The notes: generated by a model not told the origin, from the letters alone. A DNA stretch of 64,000 nucleotides from Nitrosomonas sp. Nm51 (GCF_900111165.1 NZ_FOGH01000001.1:124001-188000), one strand, 5' to 3'; numbered from the stretch's first letter, positions 54,990 to 64,000 are shown. Numbers and translations are program-made.

Positions 54990-56552
54990 ATGAAAATATT
55001 GTTTTATGGCATAGACCCGCTCAGGCTGCTGGGTTTTTTTTTATTTATACTGCCGTTTCTTGCGTTGCTGGGTCTGGGCACGGTGTGGCTGTGGCAGCAT
55101 GGCTATCTGCTGTTCTGGGCGCTGGTGATGCTGATATGCACCGTGCTTGGCTACGGTCTGCAGCAGTTGCTGGTGCGGCGTGACCGCAGACTGCTTGCCG
55201 AAGCGGTAACGGAACCGAATCCGGAATGGCCGCTCAGCGCGGATGCAGCATGGGACCAGGTTCAGACGCTGGCACAGGATTGTAAACCGGAAGACTGGCC
55301 GCTGGAAAAAGGAGACTGGATTCTGGCATTGGGCCGGCATGCGCTGGAAACCGTTGCGCGTTGTTATCATCCGCAAGTGGACAAACCTCTGCTTGAGCTG
55401 ACCGTGCCGCATACATTGCTGGTGATCGAGCGCGCCAGCCGCGATCTGCGGCGCGATGTGGCGGGAAACATACCGTTCAGTAATCGTCTCACCGTTGGCG
55501 ATCTGTTTCGCGTGCAGCGCTGGAAAGACAGAGCGGGACAGGTTTTTGAGGTTTACCGGGCCGGACGGATGATTGTCAATCCGGTCGACGCGTTGCTTGG
55601 CGAAGCGTGGCGCCATTTGCGCGAGCGCAGCTTCATGCAGGCGCGCGATGAATTGCACCGCTGGTTCTTGCGTACCTATATCCGCAAAGTCGGTTATTAC
55701 GCGATCGACCTGTACAGTGGCCGCCTTGTGTTGACCGATGAGGAACCAGTGACATCACGAACCGTACGCACCAGTGCCGACATGCGCCGTATGGATGAAA
55801 CGGCGGATACGGCAGAGATAGCGGAAGAGCCGCTGCGCATTCTGGTGCTGGGCCGCTCGAACGCCGGCAAATCGAGTTTGATCAACGCACTGTTTGGTAG
55901 ACTGACAACCGCTGCCGACGTTCTTCCCGACAGTACCGATATGCTAAGGCCGTTTGTACTAGCGCGCGAAGGTCTGACACAGGCTTTAATTTTTGACAGC
56001 CCGGGATGCGACAGCGAATATTTTGATAGCAACAAGCTGCACAGTGCTGCCGGAGACGCCGATCTGATTTTGTGGGTCAGTCCGGCCAACCGGCCCGACC
56101 GGCAGATCGAACGCGAATGCCTGGACGCTTTGCGCGCATTTTTTTCCAGACAAGAGACACGCCGTCCGCCGCCGCTGCTGATCGTTGCCAGTCAGGTGGA
56201 CCGGCTGCGCCCGGCAGCTGAATGGAATCCGCCTTACGATCTGGCGCAGCCAAAGAATGCCAAGGCGGCGAGTATTGGCGCGGCCGTACGCGCTGTTGCC
56301 AGCGATCTTGCCGTTCCGGTTGAACAGGTCATACCGGCCTGCCTGCTGGAGAATCATGTTTATAATGTAGACGATACGCTATGGGCGGCGATTCTGAATC
56401 AACAGGCAGAAGCGCAGCGGGTACGCTTGCTGCGGTGTCTGGATGAAAAGAAAAAAGCGGAAAACTGGGTGTTACTGCGCCGCCAGATGATCAATGCCGG
56501 CCGTTTTCTCAAACATCTGCCTGATATGTTGGACAGACGCCGGGGTGACTAG
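54990..56552 (+). CDS. Membrane-anchored GTPase (HSR1-like)
   Basis: A 520-aa protein. Two N-terminal helices (LGFFLFILPFLALLGLGTVW, YLLFWALVMLICTVLGYGLQ) anchor it. The central region is unassigned, and the GTPase lies from ~285: VLGRSNAGKSSLINALFG (P-loop), LIFDSPGCDSEYF (G3), LLIVASQVDRLRP (G4, VD for KxD). It starts right after the stop of the previous GTPase. The pair occurs in several proteobacteria; the function is unknown, perhaps membrane remodelling or stress. Confidence 0.82.
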   Translation: MKILFYGIDPLRLLGFFLFILPFLALLGLGTVWLWQHGYLLFWALVMLICTVLGYGLQQLLVRRDRRLLAEAVTEPNPEWPLSADAAWDQVQTLAQDCKPEDWPLEKGDWILALGRHALETVARCYHPQVDKPLLELTVPHTLLVIERASRDLRRDVAGNIPFSNRLTVGDLFRVQRWKDRAGQVFEVYRAGRMIVNPVDALLGEAWRHLRERSFMQARDELHRWFLRTYIRKVGYYAIDLYSGRLVLTDEEPVTSRTVRTSADMRRMDETADTAEIAEEPLRILVLGRSNAGKSSLINALFGRLTTAADVLPDSTDMLRPFVLAREGLTQALIFDSPGCDSEYFDSNKLHSAAGDADLILWVSPANRPDRQIERECLDALRAFFSRQETRRPPPLLIVASQVDRLRPAAEWNPPYDLAQPKNAKAASIGAAVRAVASDLAVPVEQVIPACLLENHVYNVDDTLWAAILNQQAEAQRVRLLRCLDEKKKAENWVLLRRQMINAGRFLKHLPDMLDRRRGD

Positions 56553-56691
56553 CAGGTTAATCGGCGTTCAGTTAACAATGCAGCTAAAAATGGCATTATC
56601 AAATTGAAAGAGCGCTGATTGCATTGCTGGAAAATGTTGGCCGGATTGAAATCCATTCTGTTTAGTACAATTCCCTGTTCTGGAGACCGTC

Positions 56692-57318
56692 ATGCTTAAA
56701 TTACGAACCTGGGTTGTTTTATTAGTGTTGTATGGTTGCAGTAGTGCGGTCATCGCGAAGAATGGGGTTGAACTCGCGGATGTTCTGGGCACAACCGCGC
56801 CCAGCTATGAGAACGGTGTTTTGATAATCCCCCGCGTAGATACGCTTGAGCAGGTTGGCCGGTATCAGGATGCAATCTTTCAGTTTGATCCGCAGTCAAA
56901 TACCTGGGTTTTGCAGCATGTTACATCGGCGCGATATAATGCGCCGAGAATCTGGTCGGTTGACGTGCGTGTTATTGACGACGCTTTTCCAATACAGGTT
57001 TTTCTTCAAGTAACCGGAGACCATGGTTGCGGAGGGCTAGGTCAAATCAACGTGCGGCGCAGTGGCAATCTTTTTGAAGTTCAAATCAGTGAAATTCAAT
57101 TGGGGCCTGAGATTGGGTGCACTGCGGACATCAAGGAGTTTGTCAGAATCATTCCGCTGAATGTCTATCGCTTGAATGCCGGTGTATATCAATACAGCGT
57201 CAATGGCGGCAATCCGGGTACATTCAGCCTGGTGAAAGACAATGTGTTCGACGATGAGTGTGGCGGAGCGATCGATCCGGCCGGTAGCAGGTGTAGTTTG
57301 ATTGCTTCCGGTCCGTGA
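56692..57318 (+). CDS. Hypothetical exported protein
   Basis: A 208-aa protein with an N-terminal hydrophobic segment (TWVVLLVLYGCSSAVIA) that could be a signal peptide or a lipobox (LYGC). The rest is beta-rich with four Cys (GDHGCGGLGQINV, GPEIGCTADIKEFV, DDECGGAIDPAGSRCSL), suggesting two disulfides. Family not recognised. It is followed at 57351 by the convergent zapD. Confidence 0.7.
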   Translation: MLKLRTWVVLLVLYGCSSAVIAKNGVELADVLGTTAPSYENGVLIIPRVDTLEQVGRYQDAIFQFDPQSNTWVLQHVTSARYNAPRIWSVDVRVIDDAFPIQVFLQVTGDHGCGGLGQINVRRSGNLFEVQISEIQLGPEIGCTADIKEFVRIIPLNVYRLNAGVYQYSVNGGNPGTFSLVKDNVFDDECGGAIDPAGSRCSLIASGP

Positions 57319-57350
57319 ATGAATGGCTGGCGGCTTTTAACAATATTACG

Positions 57351-58127
57351 TTACAAATTGCAGAACGTCAGCTCAAACGCGACATCTTTTTCATACACTT
57401 TGACGCGCTGTCCGGATTGTGAAGGGATGAAGCGGATATTCAGCGCATATTTATTGGCGCTGATTTCAGGCACGCATGGGAAGTCTTCGTTGACGCTGAC
57501 GCGCAGCATATGGGCGTGATAGTCAGAGCCGGGCTGCTGGAATATACCCTGGCGTGCAATATTCTGCGTCGTTTTTCCGCTGCTTCTCAGCAGGTAGAGT
57601 ACGATGCCGAAGGCATTGCGTACCGGCAGTAGCGGCGCCAGCCATTCGTTAAAGTCCTTGCGGCGCAGCGACGGGTCGAGGTTCAGCCAGTAGTGGTAAG
57701 ACGGCAGGTCAAATTCGCATACGCCGCCGGGAATACTTGTGCGCTGCTTGATGGTCATCAGCCATTCATTATCGCGCAGATGTTCGCCGACTTTGCCGGA
57801 TATTTCCAGCATCGACCGAAAAGTGGTTTGGATATTGTCCAGCACGTTATCCAGCGCTGATTCCGAAATATCCGGATTTCTGCGCAGTGCTTCCAGCATT
57901 TGTTTTTGACGTTCAAGCTCCTGCAGCAAATCGGTTTTGATGTCCGCGCGGCTAATAATTTCCAGTATTTCAAACAGTGTCATTAACGAAGCCTGATGCT
58001 GCATCGGCGAGTCCTTGGCGGAAAAAAAGTCCATTTTTTTGAACAGGTCTTCAAGTTTCAGCAGGGTGCGGATGCGTTCGTTAAGCGGGTGTTCGTAGCT
58101 GATCACAATGGGTTTGGAGTTAATCAC
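57351..58127 (-). CDS. zapD: Cell division protein ZapD
   Basis: A 258-aa protein matching ZapD (formerly YacF/DUF1342): PIVISYEHPLNERIRTLLKL at the start, then SLMTLFEILEIISRADIKTD, IPGGVCEFDLPSYHYWL and the PLLPVRNAFGIVLYLLRSS region. It bundles FtsZ filaments. Length is normal. In many relatives it sits with coaE and yacG; here the neighbours are unrelated. Confidence 0.94.
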   Translation of the reverse strand: MINSKPIVISYEHPLNERIRTLLKLEDLFKKMDFFSAKDSPMQHQASLMTLFEILEIISRADIKTDLLQELERQKQMLEALRRNPDISESALDNVLDNIQTTFRSMLEISGKVGEHLRDNEWLMTIKQRTSIPGGVCEFDLPSYHYWLNLDPSLRRKDFNEWLAPLLPVRNAFGIVLYLLRSSGKTTQNIARQGIFQQPGSDYHAHMLRVSVNEDFPCVPEISANKYALNIRFIPSQSGQRVKVYEKDVAFELTFCNL

Positions 58128-58279
58128 GATGAAGTTTGAATCTTGCCTTATACTGTGAAAATATACAAATGAAAATTGCCGTCGGTACTTGAAACAAGTG
58201 CGGCACTTCAGGGTTGTATTCGTTTCATGAGTCTTTACAATAGGCGTTGACGGTGAATCAGAAACTTAAGAGGAATACG

Positions 58280-58801
58280 ATGATGACGACCAAAAAAATT
58301 CAACGGATGGCGTTGGCGGCTACGGCGCTGTTTTTCAGCCTGTTTTCCGGTAGTTCCCTTTCGGAGGAACAGTCTGCAGATCCTGTTTTGACAACCGAAT
58401 TATCCGCCAGGGCGGCAATGGCGGCGATCAAACAGTGCGAAAGCGATGGTTTCAAGGTCAGTGCCGCTATCGTCGATCATGCCGGCCTGCTTAAAGCGCA
58501 GCTAAAAGCCGATGGCGCGGGTCCGCATACGCTGGACAGCAGCCGCCGTAAAGCGTATACGGCAAACAGTTTGCGCGGTCCGACGCAAAGATATGCCGAA
58601 CTGATTGTCAAAAGCCCTGATTTGCATAGTCTTGCGCATATGAATGAACATATTCTTTTGCTCGGTGGCGGTTTTCCGATCAAAATGGGCGGTGAAGTGG
58701 TTGGCGGTATCGGTGTGGGCGGCGCCCCCGGAATAAAATTTGACGAAGTGTGTGCGCGTGCGGCCCTGAAGGTTTTGCAGGCAGACGAACTGTTTGAGTA
58801 A
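58280..58801 (+). CDS. Exported GlcG/HbpS-family protein
   Basis: A 173-aa protein with a signal peptide (MALAATALFFSLFSGSSLS). The HbpS/GlcG fold follows: LTTELSARAAMAAIKQCESD, VSAAIVDHAGLLKAQLKADG, SSRRKAYTANSL, LLLGGGFPIKMGGEVVGGIG. Members bind haem or degradation products outside the cytoplasm. GAGGAA before ATG 58280 fixes the start. A converging membrane-protein gene ends 19 bp after its stop. Confidence 0.85.
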   Translation: MMTTKKIQRMALAATALFFSLFSGSSLSEEQSADPVLTTELSARAAMAAIKQCESDGFKVSAAIVDHAGLLKAQLKADGAGPHTLDSSRRKAYTANSLRGPTQRYAELIVKSPDLHSLAHMNEHILLLGGGFPIKMGGEVVGGIGVGGAPGIKFDEVCARAALKVLQADELFE

Positions 58802-58819
58802 GGAGTCGCCTTTAGCTGT

Positions 58820-59563
58820 TTATGCTGCGTCATTGACGGTTTTTCTGGCTGCCTCAAAGCGGTTTTTTTCCAGGCGCGCCAGTTCATAATGAATAAACGC
58901 GAGTGCGGTTAACACTGGCGCAAAAAAATTGACGACCGGAACGTATTGCAGAAAGCCGGTGAGCAGACCGAGCGTCCATAACGGTAATCGGCTGGAGGCG
59001 AGCAGTTGCTTGATTTCTGCATGCGTGGCATGTTCAGATAAGGCATCGTAGCGGAACAGCTGTTGATTCAAGAAAGCCGCGGCGATGAACGGTACCATGA
59101 GGCCCGCACCGAAAGCCCATAGTGGCAGCGTGATAACCCAGATCAGAATATACATCAACGTTGCATAAAGCGCATTGATGAGGCTGCCTGTGATGGTGCC
59201 GCCGCTTTCGCGTTTAAGGCGGGGATAACGTCTTTTTGCAACATGATGGATCAGTGCCGGCATTGAAAAAATAGCGGTGATAATCAGCGTGGTGATGATG
59301 ACCAGCGGGATAAAAAAAAGGATGTGTATCAGCCATTGCAGGCTGTAAGCCAGCCAGCCGGGTGCCTGATTGTCCAGCCAGTCTCTCATGCCCAGTTCGG
59401 CAAAACCCAGAAAAATAAATTCAGCAAAAAAATCCCGGAACAGCCAGCCGATAAGGATCCAAAGCAAGCTGGCCGTTAAAATCGGCCAGACCATGATCCA
59501 GATAATTTTCAGTCGCAGTAAATCGCGTGTTGCATTTGCGATCGCACTTAAAATTTGAGACAT
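58820..59563 (-). CDS. EI24/CysZ-type inner membrane protein
   Basis: A 247-aa protein with at least four membrane segments (IWIMVWPILTASLLWILIGW, ILFFIPLVIITTLIITAIFS, ALYATLMYILIWVITLPLWA, LLTGFLQYVPVVNFFAPVLT). The conserved EI24 pattern is present, including FVPVVNFFAPVLTAL-like YVPVVNFFAP near the end and PFIAAAFLNQQLFRYDALSE. CysZ members of this family import sulfate; others have no known role. ATG 59563 is preferred; a GTG at 59569 is also possible. Confidence 0.82.
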   Translation of the reverse strand: MSQILSAIANATRDLLRLKIIWIMVWPILTASLLWILIGWLFRDFFAEFIFLGFAELGMRDWLDNQAPGWLAYSLQWLIHILFFIPLVIITTLIITAIFSMPALIHHVAKRRYPRLKRESGGTITGSLINALYATLMYILIWVITLPLWAFGAGLMVPFIAAAFLNQQLFRYDALSEHATHAEIKQLLASSRLPLWTLGLLTGFLQYVPVVNFFAPVLTALAFIHYELARLEKNRFEAARKTVNDAA

Positions 59564-59569
59564 AGACAC

Positions 59570-59976
59570 CTGCAGGTAATAAAGGCCCGTGCGGCCCGAT
59601 AAGCTCTGTAGCTATTGTATCAGGCTGTTAAAAAACTATCTGCAGTTAACAGCATGCACCAGGGAAATAACGAACTTTGTATGTCCCGCCAGGTTTGTGA
59701 TAAAGTCTCATGCAGCCTTTTCATTTGTTGATCTTTTTCGAGTTTTTGACAATTCAGCTTTATCACTGATGGACAGGCTACTTTCATTTTTTTGGCCGTT
59801 CGGGCCGGTAATTCAGCTCAATTCTTGAGTTTTGCAAGTTCATCGCTTGGACTTGATTTTCTGCCGCATAAAATACGGTTTAAAAAAGCTGCAATCAGGC
59901 AACATGTGTATTTTACTGTTTCGCCGTTCAAGCGGATTAACTGGTTCGACAAATACTGTTAAGGGGAGTGTTTTAT
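59570..59976. other. Spacer between EI24 and a small membrane protein gene
   Basis: About 400 bp without a credible gene. GCTGTTAA and TTAACAGC near 59627-59655 form a short inverted repeat. GGGGAGTG before 59977 is the ribosome site of the next gene. Confidence 0.35.
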
Positions 59977-60369
59977 ATGAGTATGGAAAGTGAAGTTAAG
60001 GCGAAGTTCGGAGGGTTCTGGAATTCGCTGGTGATAGTGCTGATTATTATCATTTGTTTGCGGTTTTCCAGTTTGGCACTGGCCGAAGAAGACCTGGGCG
60101 AACGGGTGCTGTGTTCGCTGCATCTGTTCCTGAGTTGTATCGGTGCGGGTATTGTGCTTGGCATTTTGCGGATTTTTCTGTCATTTTCAAATGATACCTA
60201 TACGCGCGCACCGGCATCTGCAAATTTCACATCCGGTCTCCGCTACGGCATTGTGGCTGGCGGAATATTGATTTTGATTGTCGGCATACTGCAGCTGGAT
60301 AATTTCCTGGGGCCGTTGCAGGTTGTGGTCGATGCGTTATTCGGCAAGTTGTACGCATTATTTGACTGA
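59977..60369 (+). CDS. Small membrane protein
   Basis: A 130-aa protein with three hydrophobic helices (LVIVLIIIICLRFSSLALA, LHLFLSCIGAGIVLGILRIF, GLRYGIVAGGILILIVGILQ). GGGGAG seven bases before ATG 59977 gives the start. Family not recognised. It is followed by a region that holds repeat copy D. Confidence 0.7.
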   Translation: MSMESEVKAKFGGFWNSLVIVLIIIICLRFSSLALAEEDLGERVLCSLHLFLSCIGAGIVLGILRIFLSFSNDTYTRAPASANFTSGLRYGIVAGGILILIVGILQLDNFLGPLQVVVDALFGKLYALFD

Positions 60370-60540
60370 TTGCAGTTTGACAAGTTTTTAGTACATGCCA
60401 GGACCGGCAATGCAAAGTAAAAACAGGCGAAGAAGCGGAATTGAGTATCATCAATGAAGATCCAAGCCTGTTTTTTGTTATGGTGTTAGTTCACCTGGAT
60501 ATTGCACCAGTACGCTGGATTTTGACCTGTAATTATGATG

Positions 60541-60730
60541 CCTGTTGGTTTTCATGGGCCTGACGAAATGCAGTCTGTATCCACGGATCCACTTGCCGGT
60601 TTTTAACCCGCCCTGTCTTGAGTTGAGCGCACGTGCTCCCTGTGCCGCAGAATAACTGCGTCTGCGGGCAGGCTCAATTCAGAACAGTTTAGCGTTCAAT
60701 TCCAGCAGCTGATGCAATAGCCAGGTTAAT
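60541..60730 (+). repeat. Dispersed stem-loop repeat, copy D
   Basis: Begins CCTGTTGGTTTTCATGG, continues GTCTTGAGTTGAGCGCACG, core CCGCAGAATAACTGCG, closing arm GGCTCAATTCAG, tail TTCCAGCAGCTGATGC. It is a full-length copy. The 500-bp gap 60370-60881 holds nothing else that I can recognise. Confidence 0.8.
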
Positions 60731-60881
60731 CAGACAACCTGTTATAGTTATAACGCGAATCGGTGGTCCAGCGGTTCATTGCGTTTGCCCGGAATGGATA
60801 CCGGACTGACTGTAAAAATCCATCTATGCTGTCTTCGCAGCACAATCACGATATAACTGACTTGCCTGAGTGCTGTTTGTT

Positions 60882-61457
60882 TTAGGAGGTATCGGCATGT
60901 TTGCTTTTTTCCAGATCCAGGATATACCGGTACAAATGATCGTATTCTTTTTTTGACCGATTGTTGAACAAAGGATCGTTCTGCGTCTGAATTTCTTTTT
61001 CGATCTCGCGCCACTCGTCCTCATTGAATGCGCTATCCATAAGTGGATAGACATGCTCGTTTTCCTTTTCGAGATGCCGCCTTTGCAGCATAACGTAGTC
61101 TCTTGATCGTGTCAGCAGCTCATCCGCCGATACAATGCAGTCTTCAGCAACGTTGTCGAACAGTTCCCGAATTTTCTCTGTTGCTTGAATAATCTCCTGA
61201 TGTTCGTCCTGGAGCTGCTCAATGAGCTGGCTTTGTTTGACCTTTTTTTTCAAAAGCTTGCTGAATATGATATCTTCGGTTGGATGATGCCATTTGTCAG
61301 GATAGGTCTGAATATAGTCTAACGCACTGAGAATGATATCTAAATCCGCGCTGCGTTTGCTGTCGAAATCGTAACAGTCAATTTCATAACTGAAACAATC
61401 GAGCAATCTTTGCAAGTGATAATGATCGGTGTGAAGCTGGCGTTGTATTTTATGCAT
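60882..61457 (-). CDS. Hemerythrin-like (HHE) domain protein
   Basis: A 191-aa protein. GGAGG five bases before ATG 61457 fixes the start. The all-helical HHE domain has the His/Glu iron ligands in HKIQRQLHTDHYHLQRLL, KWHHPTEDIIFSKLL, IEQLQDEHQEIIQATEKIR and VMLQRRHLEKENEHVYPLMD. Such cytosolic di-iron proteins sense or store oxygen or NO, or help repair Fe-S centres. NO handling would suit a denitrifying or ammonia-oxidising host (inference). Confidence 0.88.
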   Translation of the reverse strand: MHKIQRQLHTDHYHLQRLLDCFSYEIDCYDFDSKRSADLDIILSALDYIQTYPDKWHHPTEDIIFSKLLKKKVKQSQLIEQLQDEHQEIIQATEKIRELFDNVAEDCIVSADELLTRSRDYVMLQRRHLEKENEHVYPLMDSAFNEDEWREIEKEIQTQNDPLFNNRSKKEYDHLYRYILDLEKSKHADTS

Positions 61458-61673
61458 AACAACCTCCATTTAGATTGCCGTTTAATGGCTGAACATGACC
61501 ATATCAGATAGATAGAGCATGCAGTCGAATTTGTTGCGGCGTGTCAAATATACCGCTCTTTTCTACAATCCAGCTGCCTGCATCCGTCATTTGCGTATAA
61601 TACGTAAATGTATTCGCCGGAAATATAAACCAACTCTAACAAAATTCCACTAACCTTGGACAGATTTTTTTTC

Positions 61674-62282
61674 ATGAAAGTTTTTTCCCGGTTTCAAATC
61701 TGTATTTACGTAGTTCTGATGCTGCTTCTCAACCAGTCATTGCAGGCTTTTCAGGACCGTGATGCCATGAATTCCGAAGACTTGCTGATCAGTTACATAG
61801 AAAAAAACAAACATGTACGGCCACCCGGTCAGGAGTTGAAAATTGATATTTACCAGGATGGCTACGTGCTGGTTGCTTTGCCGGAGATCATGAGAGGCGG
61901 CGGTTACTATCATACGGTGCTGGAACAGGAAAAGCTGGATGCATTGTGGAGTTTGTTGACCGACAAAAAAATACTGGCATTTGATGCGCAACATGTACGC
62001 GAGATGCTGCGCAAAGAACGGCGGCTATTGAAGGAATCGGGCGCGGTGGTGACCAGTGTATCCGATACGGCGGATATTATGATTGAATTCTATCCGAACC
62101 GGTACCAGCCACAGGGACTTGCGGGCGAGGATCGGGACGTTATCCGGCGTATTGCGTGGAGCGGTCTCAGATGGGATGCTGAGCAGTATCCGCACATTGA
62201 GTCCATTCGATTGCTGTCAGAAATACAGCATGAACTGTTGATGATTTTCGATCGTGACGATCTGCAGCCGGTCGATCCGTGA
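61674..62282 (+). CDS. Hypothetical exported protein
   Basis: A 202-aa protein with a signal peptide (RFQICIYVVLMLLLNQSLQA). The mature part has GQELKIDIYQDGYVLVALPE and SVSDTADIMIEFYPNRYQPQ, which look like a small beta fold. I do not recognise the family. It lies 39 bp before the metalloprotease gene and may share its transcript. Confidence 0.7.
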   Translation: MKVFSRFQICIYVVLMLLLNQSLQAFQDRDAMNSEDLLISYIEKNKHVRPPGQELKIDIYQDGYVLVALPEIMRGGGYYHTVLEQEKLDALWSLLTDKKILAFDAQHVREMLRKERRLLKESGAVVTSVSDTADIMIEFYPNRYQPQGLAGEDRDVIRRIAWSGLRWDAEQYPHIESIRLLSEIQHELLMIFDRDDLQPVDP

Positions 62283-62321
62283 GGCATGCAGCAAAAGGCA
62301 TTTTCATAAGGCTACAGTTTC

Positions 62322-63722
62322 ATGACGCAGGTTTTACAGGAAAACAGGCAAGGCAATTATCTAAAGAAATACGTGCTGCTGGCCGTATTAATCCCGGGCT
62401 TGTTGTTATGGATTCCGGCAGGAGAGACCGGCGTATTCGAGTTTATCAGCGATGACGATGAAGCTGATGTTATCACGCATCCAGCGGGATATACCGGCGC
62501 AGGCGGTGAATTGGTCGTGACGGTCGGAATTACGCCATTGTCGCCACATGCCGGTGAAATGGAAATACCGGTAAAGAACGCAATCAACACCTGGAATCAA
62601 CTTGTCCCGACAATCAACAATATTCAGATAGATGACAATATTGTGCCGCGCCGGATGTTTGACTTTGAATCGGTCGCATTGCATGAGCTCGGACACTGTA
62701 TCGGTCTGGCGCATCCTAATCTGGCCACCGAATCGGGGCTGGACGGTGAGAATAAAAATTATACCAATGCTGTCAGAGGCGCGAATAATATATTTGACTT
62801 GGGACGCGGTGCAGATGGCATTATCGGTTCCGGCGATGATATGCGCGGCGATGATATCAATCTGCACTGGTTCAACAAAGAAAACAACAATCCGTTCTTG
62901 CTGCCCGAGATTATTGATCAGACGACTTACAGCCGGGCGCTGGATGATTTGCCACCGGGCCATCATTTTGCCGCAAACGGCGATCGTCTTGTTTCGCTTC
63001 TGCTCGGGTTTGAAAATACCGAGACTGTGATGCAACAGGGCATTACATCGGGAGAGGCCCGGCGCACTCTCGCTGCCGACGATGTGGCAACGTTGCGTCT
63101 GGCAATGAGCGGGCTGGATAGATTGCAGGGAACGTCAGACGATTACACGCTAACCCTGCAGTACGTCGGCAAAACTGATAATGCCGACATTGTTTTGAGT
63201 TTTGATGACAGAGCCGCATTTGCTGCATGCAGGATTACAGGATTCTTTCTGGACGGTAAACATGTTGCGATTCAGGAAGGACGCATTTCGTTTAATACCG
63301 GTTTTGCATGGTTTTTTAATCCTGCTTTAGCCCAGCCTGTACCGGAACAGCCTGTGGTGTCCATTTTGGTTAACGATCAGGATGCGCCCATTGTGTTGCA
63401 GTCTGACGATCGCCTGGTGCTGACGGTAGGGCTTGATCCGGGAATGAAAAGCGGAAACCAGACAGATTACTGGGTGCGCGCAAAGACGCCAGCAGGTGAT
63501 TTCTGGCTGGACAGCCGGTTACAGTTTACTCGTTCTGATACGCCGGTCCGGGCGCATGGCGGTCCGATGGCTGCGCTAGCCGGTCTCAATATTCTAGACA
63601 GAACGGCTGCCGGTTTGCCCGCGGGCACTTACACGGTTACCTTCGCGGTAGACGATAATCGTGATCAGGTTTTCGATGAGACGTATCAGCAATCCGTCTC
63701 TTTTACGGTGTTGCCGCGCTAG
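62322..63722 (+). CDS. Matrixin-like zinc metalloprotease
   Basis: A 466-aa protein with an N-terminal hydrophobic segment (YVLLAVLIPGLLLWIPAG) for export. The zinc site ALHELGHCIGLAHP is the HExxHxxGxxH of metzincins. Around it AINTWNQLVPTINNIQID resembles the matrixin start. Beta-rich segments follow (FDLGRGADGIIGSGDDMRG, PVVSILVNDQDAPIVLQ, GTYTVTFAVDDNRDQVFDET), perhaps an adhesion or Ca-binding tail. It is probably secreted or surface-bound; the substrate is unknown. Its stop codon lies at the border of a palindromic element. Confidence 0.85.
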   Translation: MTQVLQENRQGNYLKKYVLLAVLIPGLLLWIPAGETGVFEFISDDDEADVITHPAGYTGAGGELVVTVGITPLSPHAGEMEIPVKNAINTWNQLVPTINNIQIDDNIVPRRMFDFESVALHELGHCIGLAHPNLATESGLDGENKNYTNAVRGANNIFDLGRGADGIIGSGDDMRGDDINLHWFNKENNNPFLLPEIIDQTTYSRALDDLPPGHHFAANGDRLVSLLLGFENTETVMQQGITSGEARRTLAADDVATLRLAMSGLDRLQGTSDDYTLTLQYVGKTDNADIVLSFDDRAAFAACRITGFFLDGKHVAIQEGRISFNTGFAWFFNPALAQPVPEQPVVSILVNDQDAPIVLQSDDRLVLTVGLDPGMKSGNQTDYWVRAKTPAGDFWLDSRLQFTRSDTPVRAHGGPMAALAGLNILDRTAAGLPAGTYTVTFAVDDNRDQVFDETYQQSVSFTVLPR

Positions 63723-63766
63723 GAGCCGCGAATAAATAAGTGTTACAGTTATTTATGAACGACTCC
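63722..63766. mobile_element. 45-bp palindromic end-to-end relic of the 29534 element
   Basis: GGAGCCGCGAATAAATAAGTG, TTA, then a complementary arm ending GACTCC. The two arms match the right and left ends of the 159-bp element at 29534-29692, with nothing in between. It overlaps the stop codon of the metalloprotease gene and could serve as its terminator. Confidence 0.6.
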
Positions 63767-63936
63767 TTAGTGTTGCGTGCAGAGGCAGGCTGCCTGCATT
63801 GCGAGCGGTATGCGGAAATGAAAATGTAAAAAGGCGTCTTTATGGCATCACCTAAATAGGTTAAAGTACGTCGCGATGTATTTTTGAGAGCAGTGCTTCA
63901 TGAAACAAGAAATAACAATTTTTTGAGGATATTGAT

Positions 63937-64000
63937 ATGCTTTGCCCTAATTGTGGAACAGAAAATACTGAACAGGCCGAATACTGTACGCAATGCGCCG
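63937..64000 (+). CDS. Zinc-ribbon protein, start only
   Basis: GAGGA before ATG 63937 and the frame MLCPNCGTENTEQAEYCTQC, a C-x2-C and C-x2-C zinc ribbon, run off the window. Such ribbons often head membrane or regulatory proteins of unknown function. Only 21 residues are visible. Confidence 0.75.
   Translation, partial: MLCPNCGTENTEQAEYCTQCA

Overview
The window looks like chromosome of a betaproteobacterium, most like the Nitrosomonadaceae. Reasons are the dapC-dapD, argH, pyrG-eno-ftsB, bamD/rluD and zapD housekeeping genes, a di-haem cytochrome c peroxidase, an exosortase-associated (TIGR04073-type) protein, and moderate GC with NADH/PLP-rich metabolism. This assignment is inference from gene content; no rRNA, tRNA or CRISPR array was seen.

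Region 1 (1-5.6 kb) is an accessory island on the left edge: a serine recombinase running off the window, a ParDE module whose toxin start is broken by an apparent one-base insertion, an IS5-type transposase scrap, a MazEF-like pair, and a large NACHT-FGE (formylglycine-generating-enzyme fold) conflict gene broken by one frameshift and one in-frame stop. The tail of that broken gene still has the look of a diversity-generating-retroelement (DGR) variable repeat that does not match the template found later in the window.

Region 2 (5.8-11.3 kb) is a catabolic operon: glutamine-synthetase-like ligase, aldehyde dehydrogenase, iron-dependent alcohol dehydrogenase and class I glutamine amidotransferase. 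A 268-bp IS5-type MITE has inserted exactly between the first two genes.

Region 3 (11.3-40.2 kb) is mostly core genome: lysine biosynthesis, HtpX, FtsB, enolase, CTP synthase, argininosuccinate lyase, cytochrome c peroxidase, a Hpt-REC-REC-GGDEF signalling protein, BamD, RluD, a LysR regulator, a porin and an M23 peptidase. It is peppered with relics: a four-copy stem-loop repeat (copies also beyond this region), a HigBA scrap, a 5'-truncated group II intron, small palindromic elements and an orphan Fur box.

Region 4 (40.4-48.5 kb) is the most remarkable part. A single compact operon encodes a TIR-domain protein, a MoxR-type AAA+ ATPase, a 961-aa protein with a vWA-like region and a C-terminal FGE/C-type-lectin-fold domain, an HRDC accessory protein, a DGR-type reverse transcriptase, a template repeat (TR), and a second FGE-fold protein. 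Both FGE-fold proteins end in variable repeats (VR). By hand alignment over 124 bp, VR1 differs from TR at 16 positions and VR2 at 17, and every one of those positions is an adenine in TR. This is the signature of adenine-specific mutagenic retrohoming. The simplest reading is an NTP-dependent, TIR-effector immune/conflict system whose sensor tips are hypermutated by its own reverse transcriptase.

Region 5 (48.6-64 kb) returns to ordinary genes: cysteine desulfurase, a nucleotidyltransferase-HIT-desaturase-phosphatase-glycosylase-GTPase string with several 4-bp overlaps, ZapD, a haem-binding-like protein, an EI24 membrane protein, a hemerythrin-like protein, a matrixin-like metalloprotease and the start of a zinc-ribbon protein.
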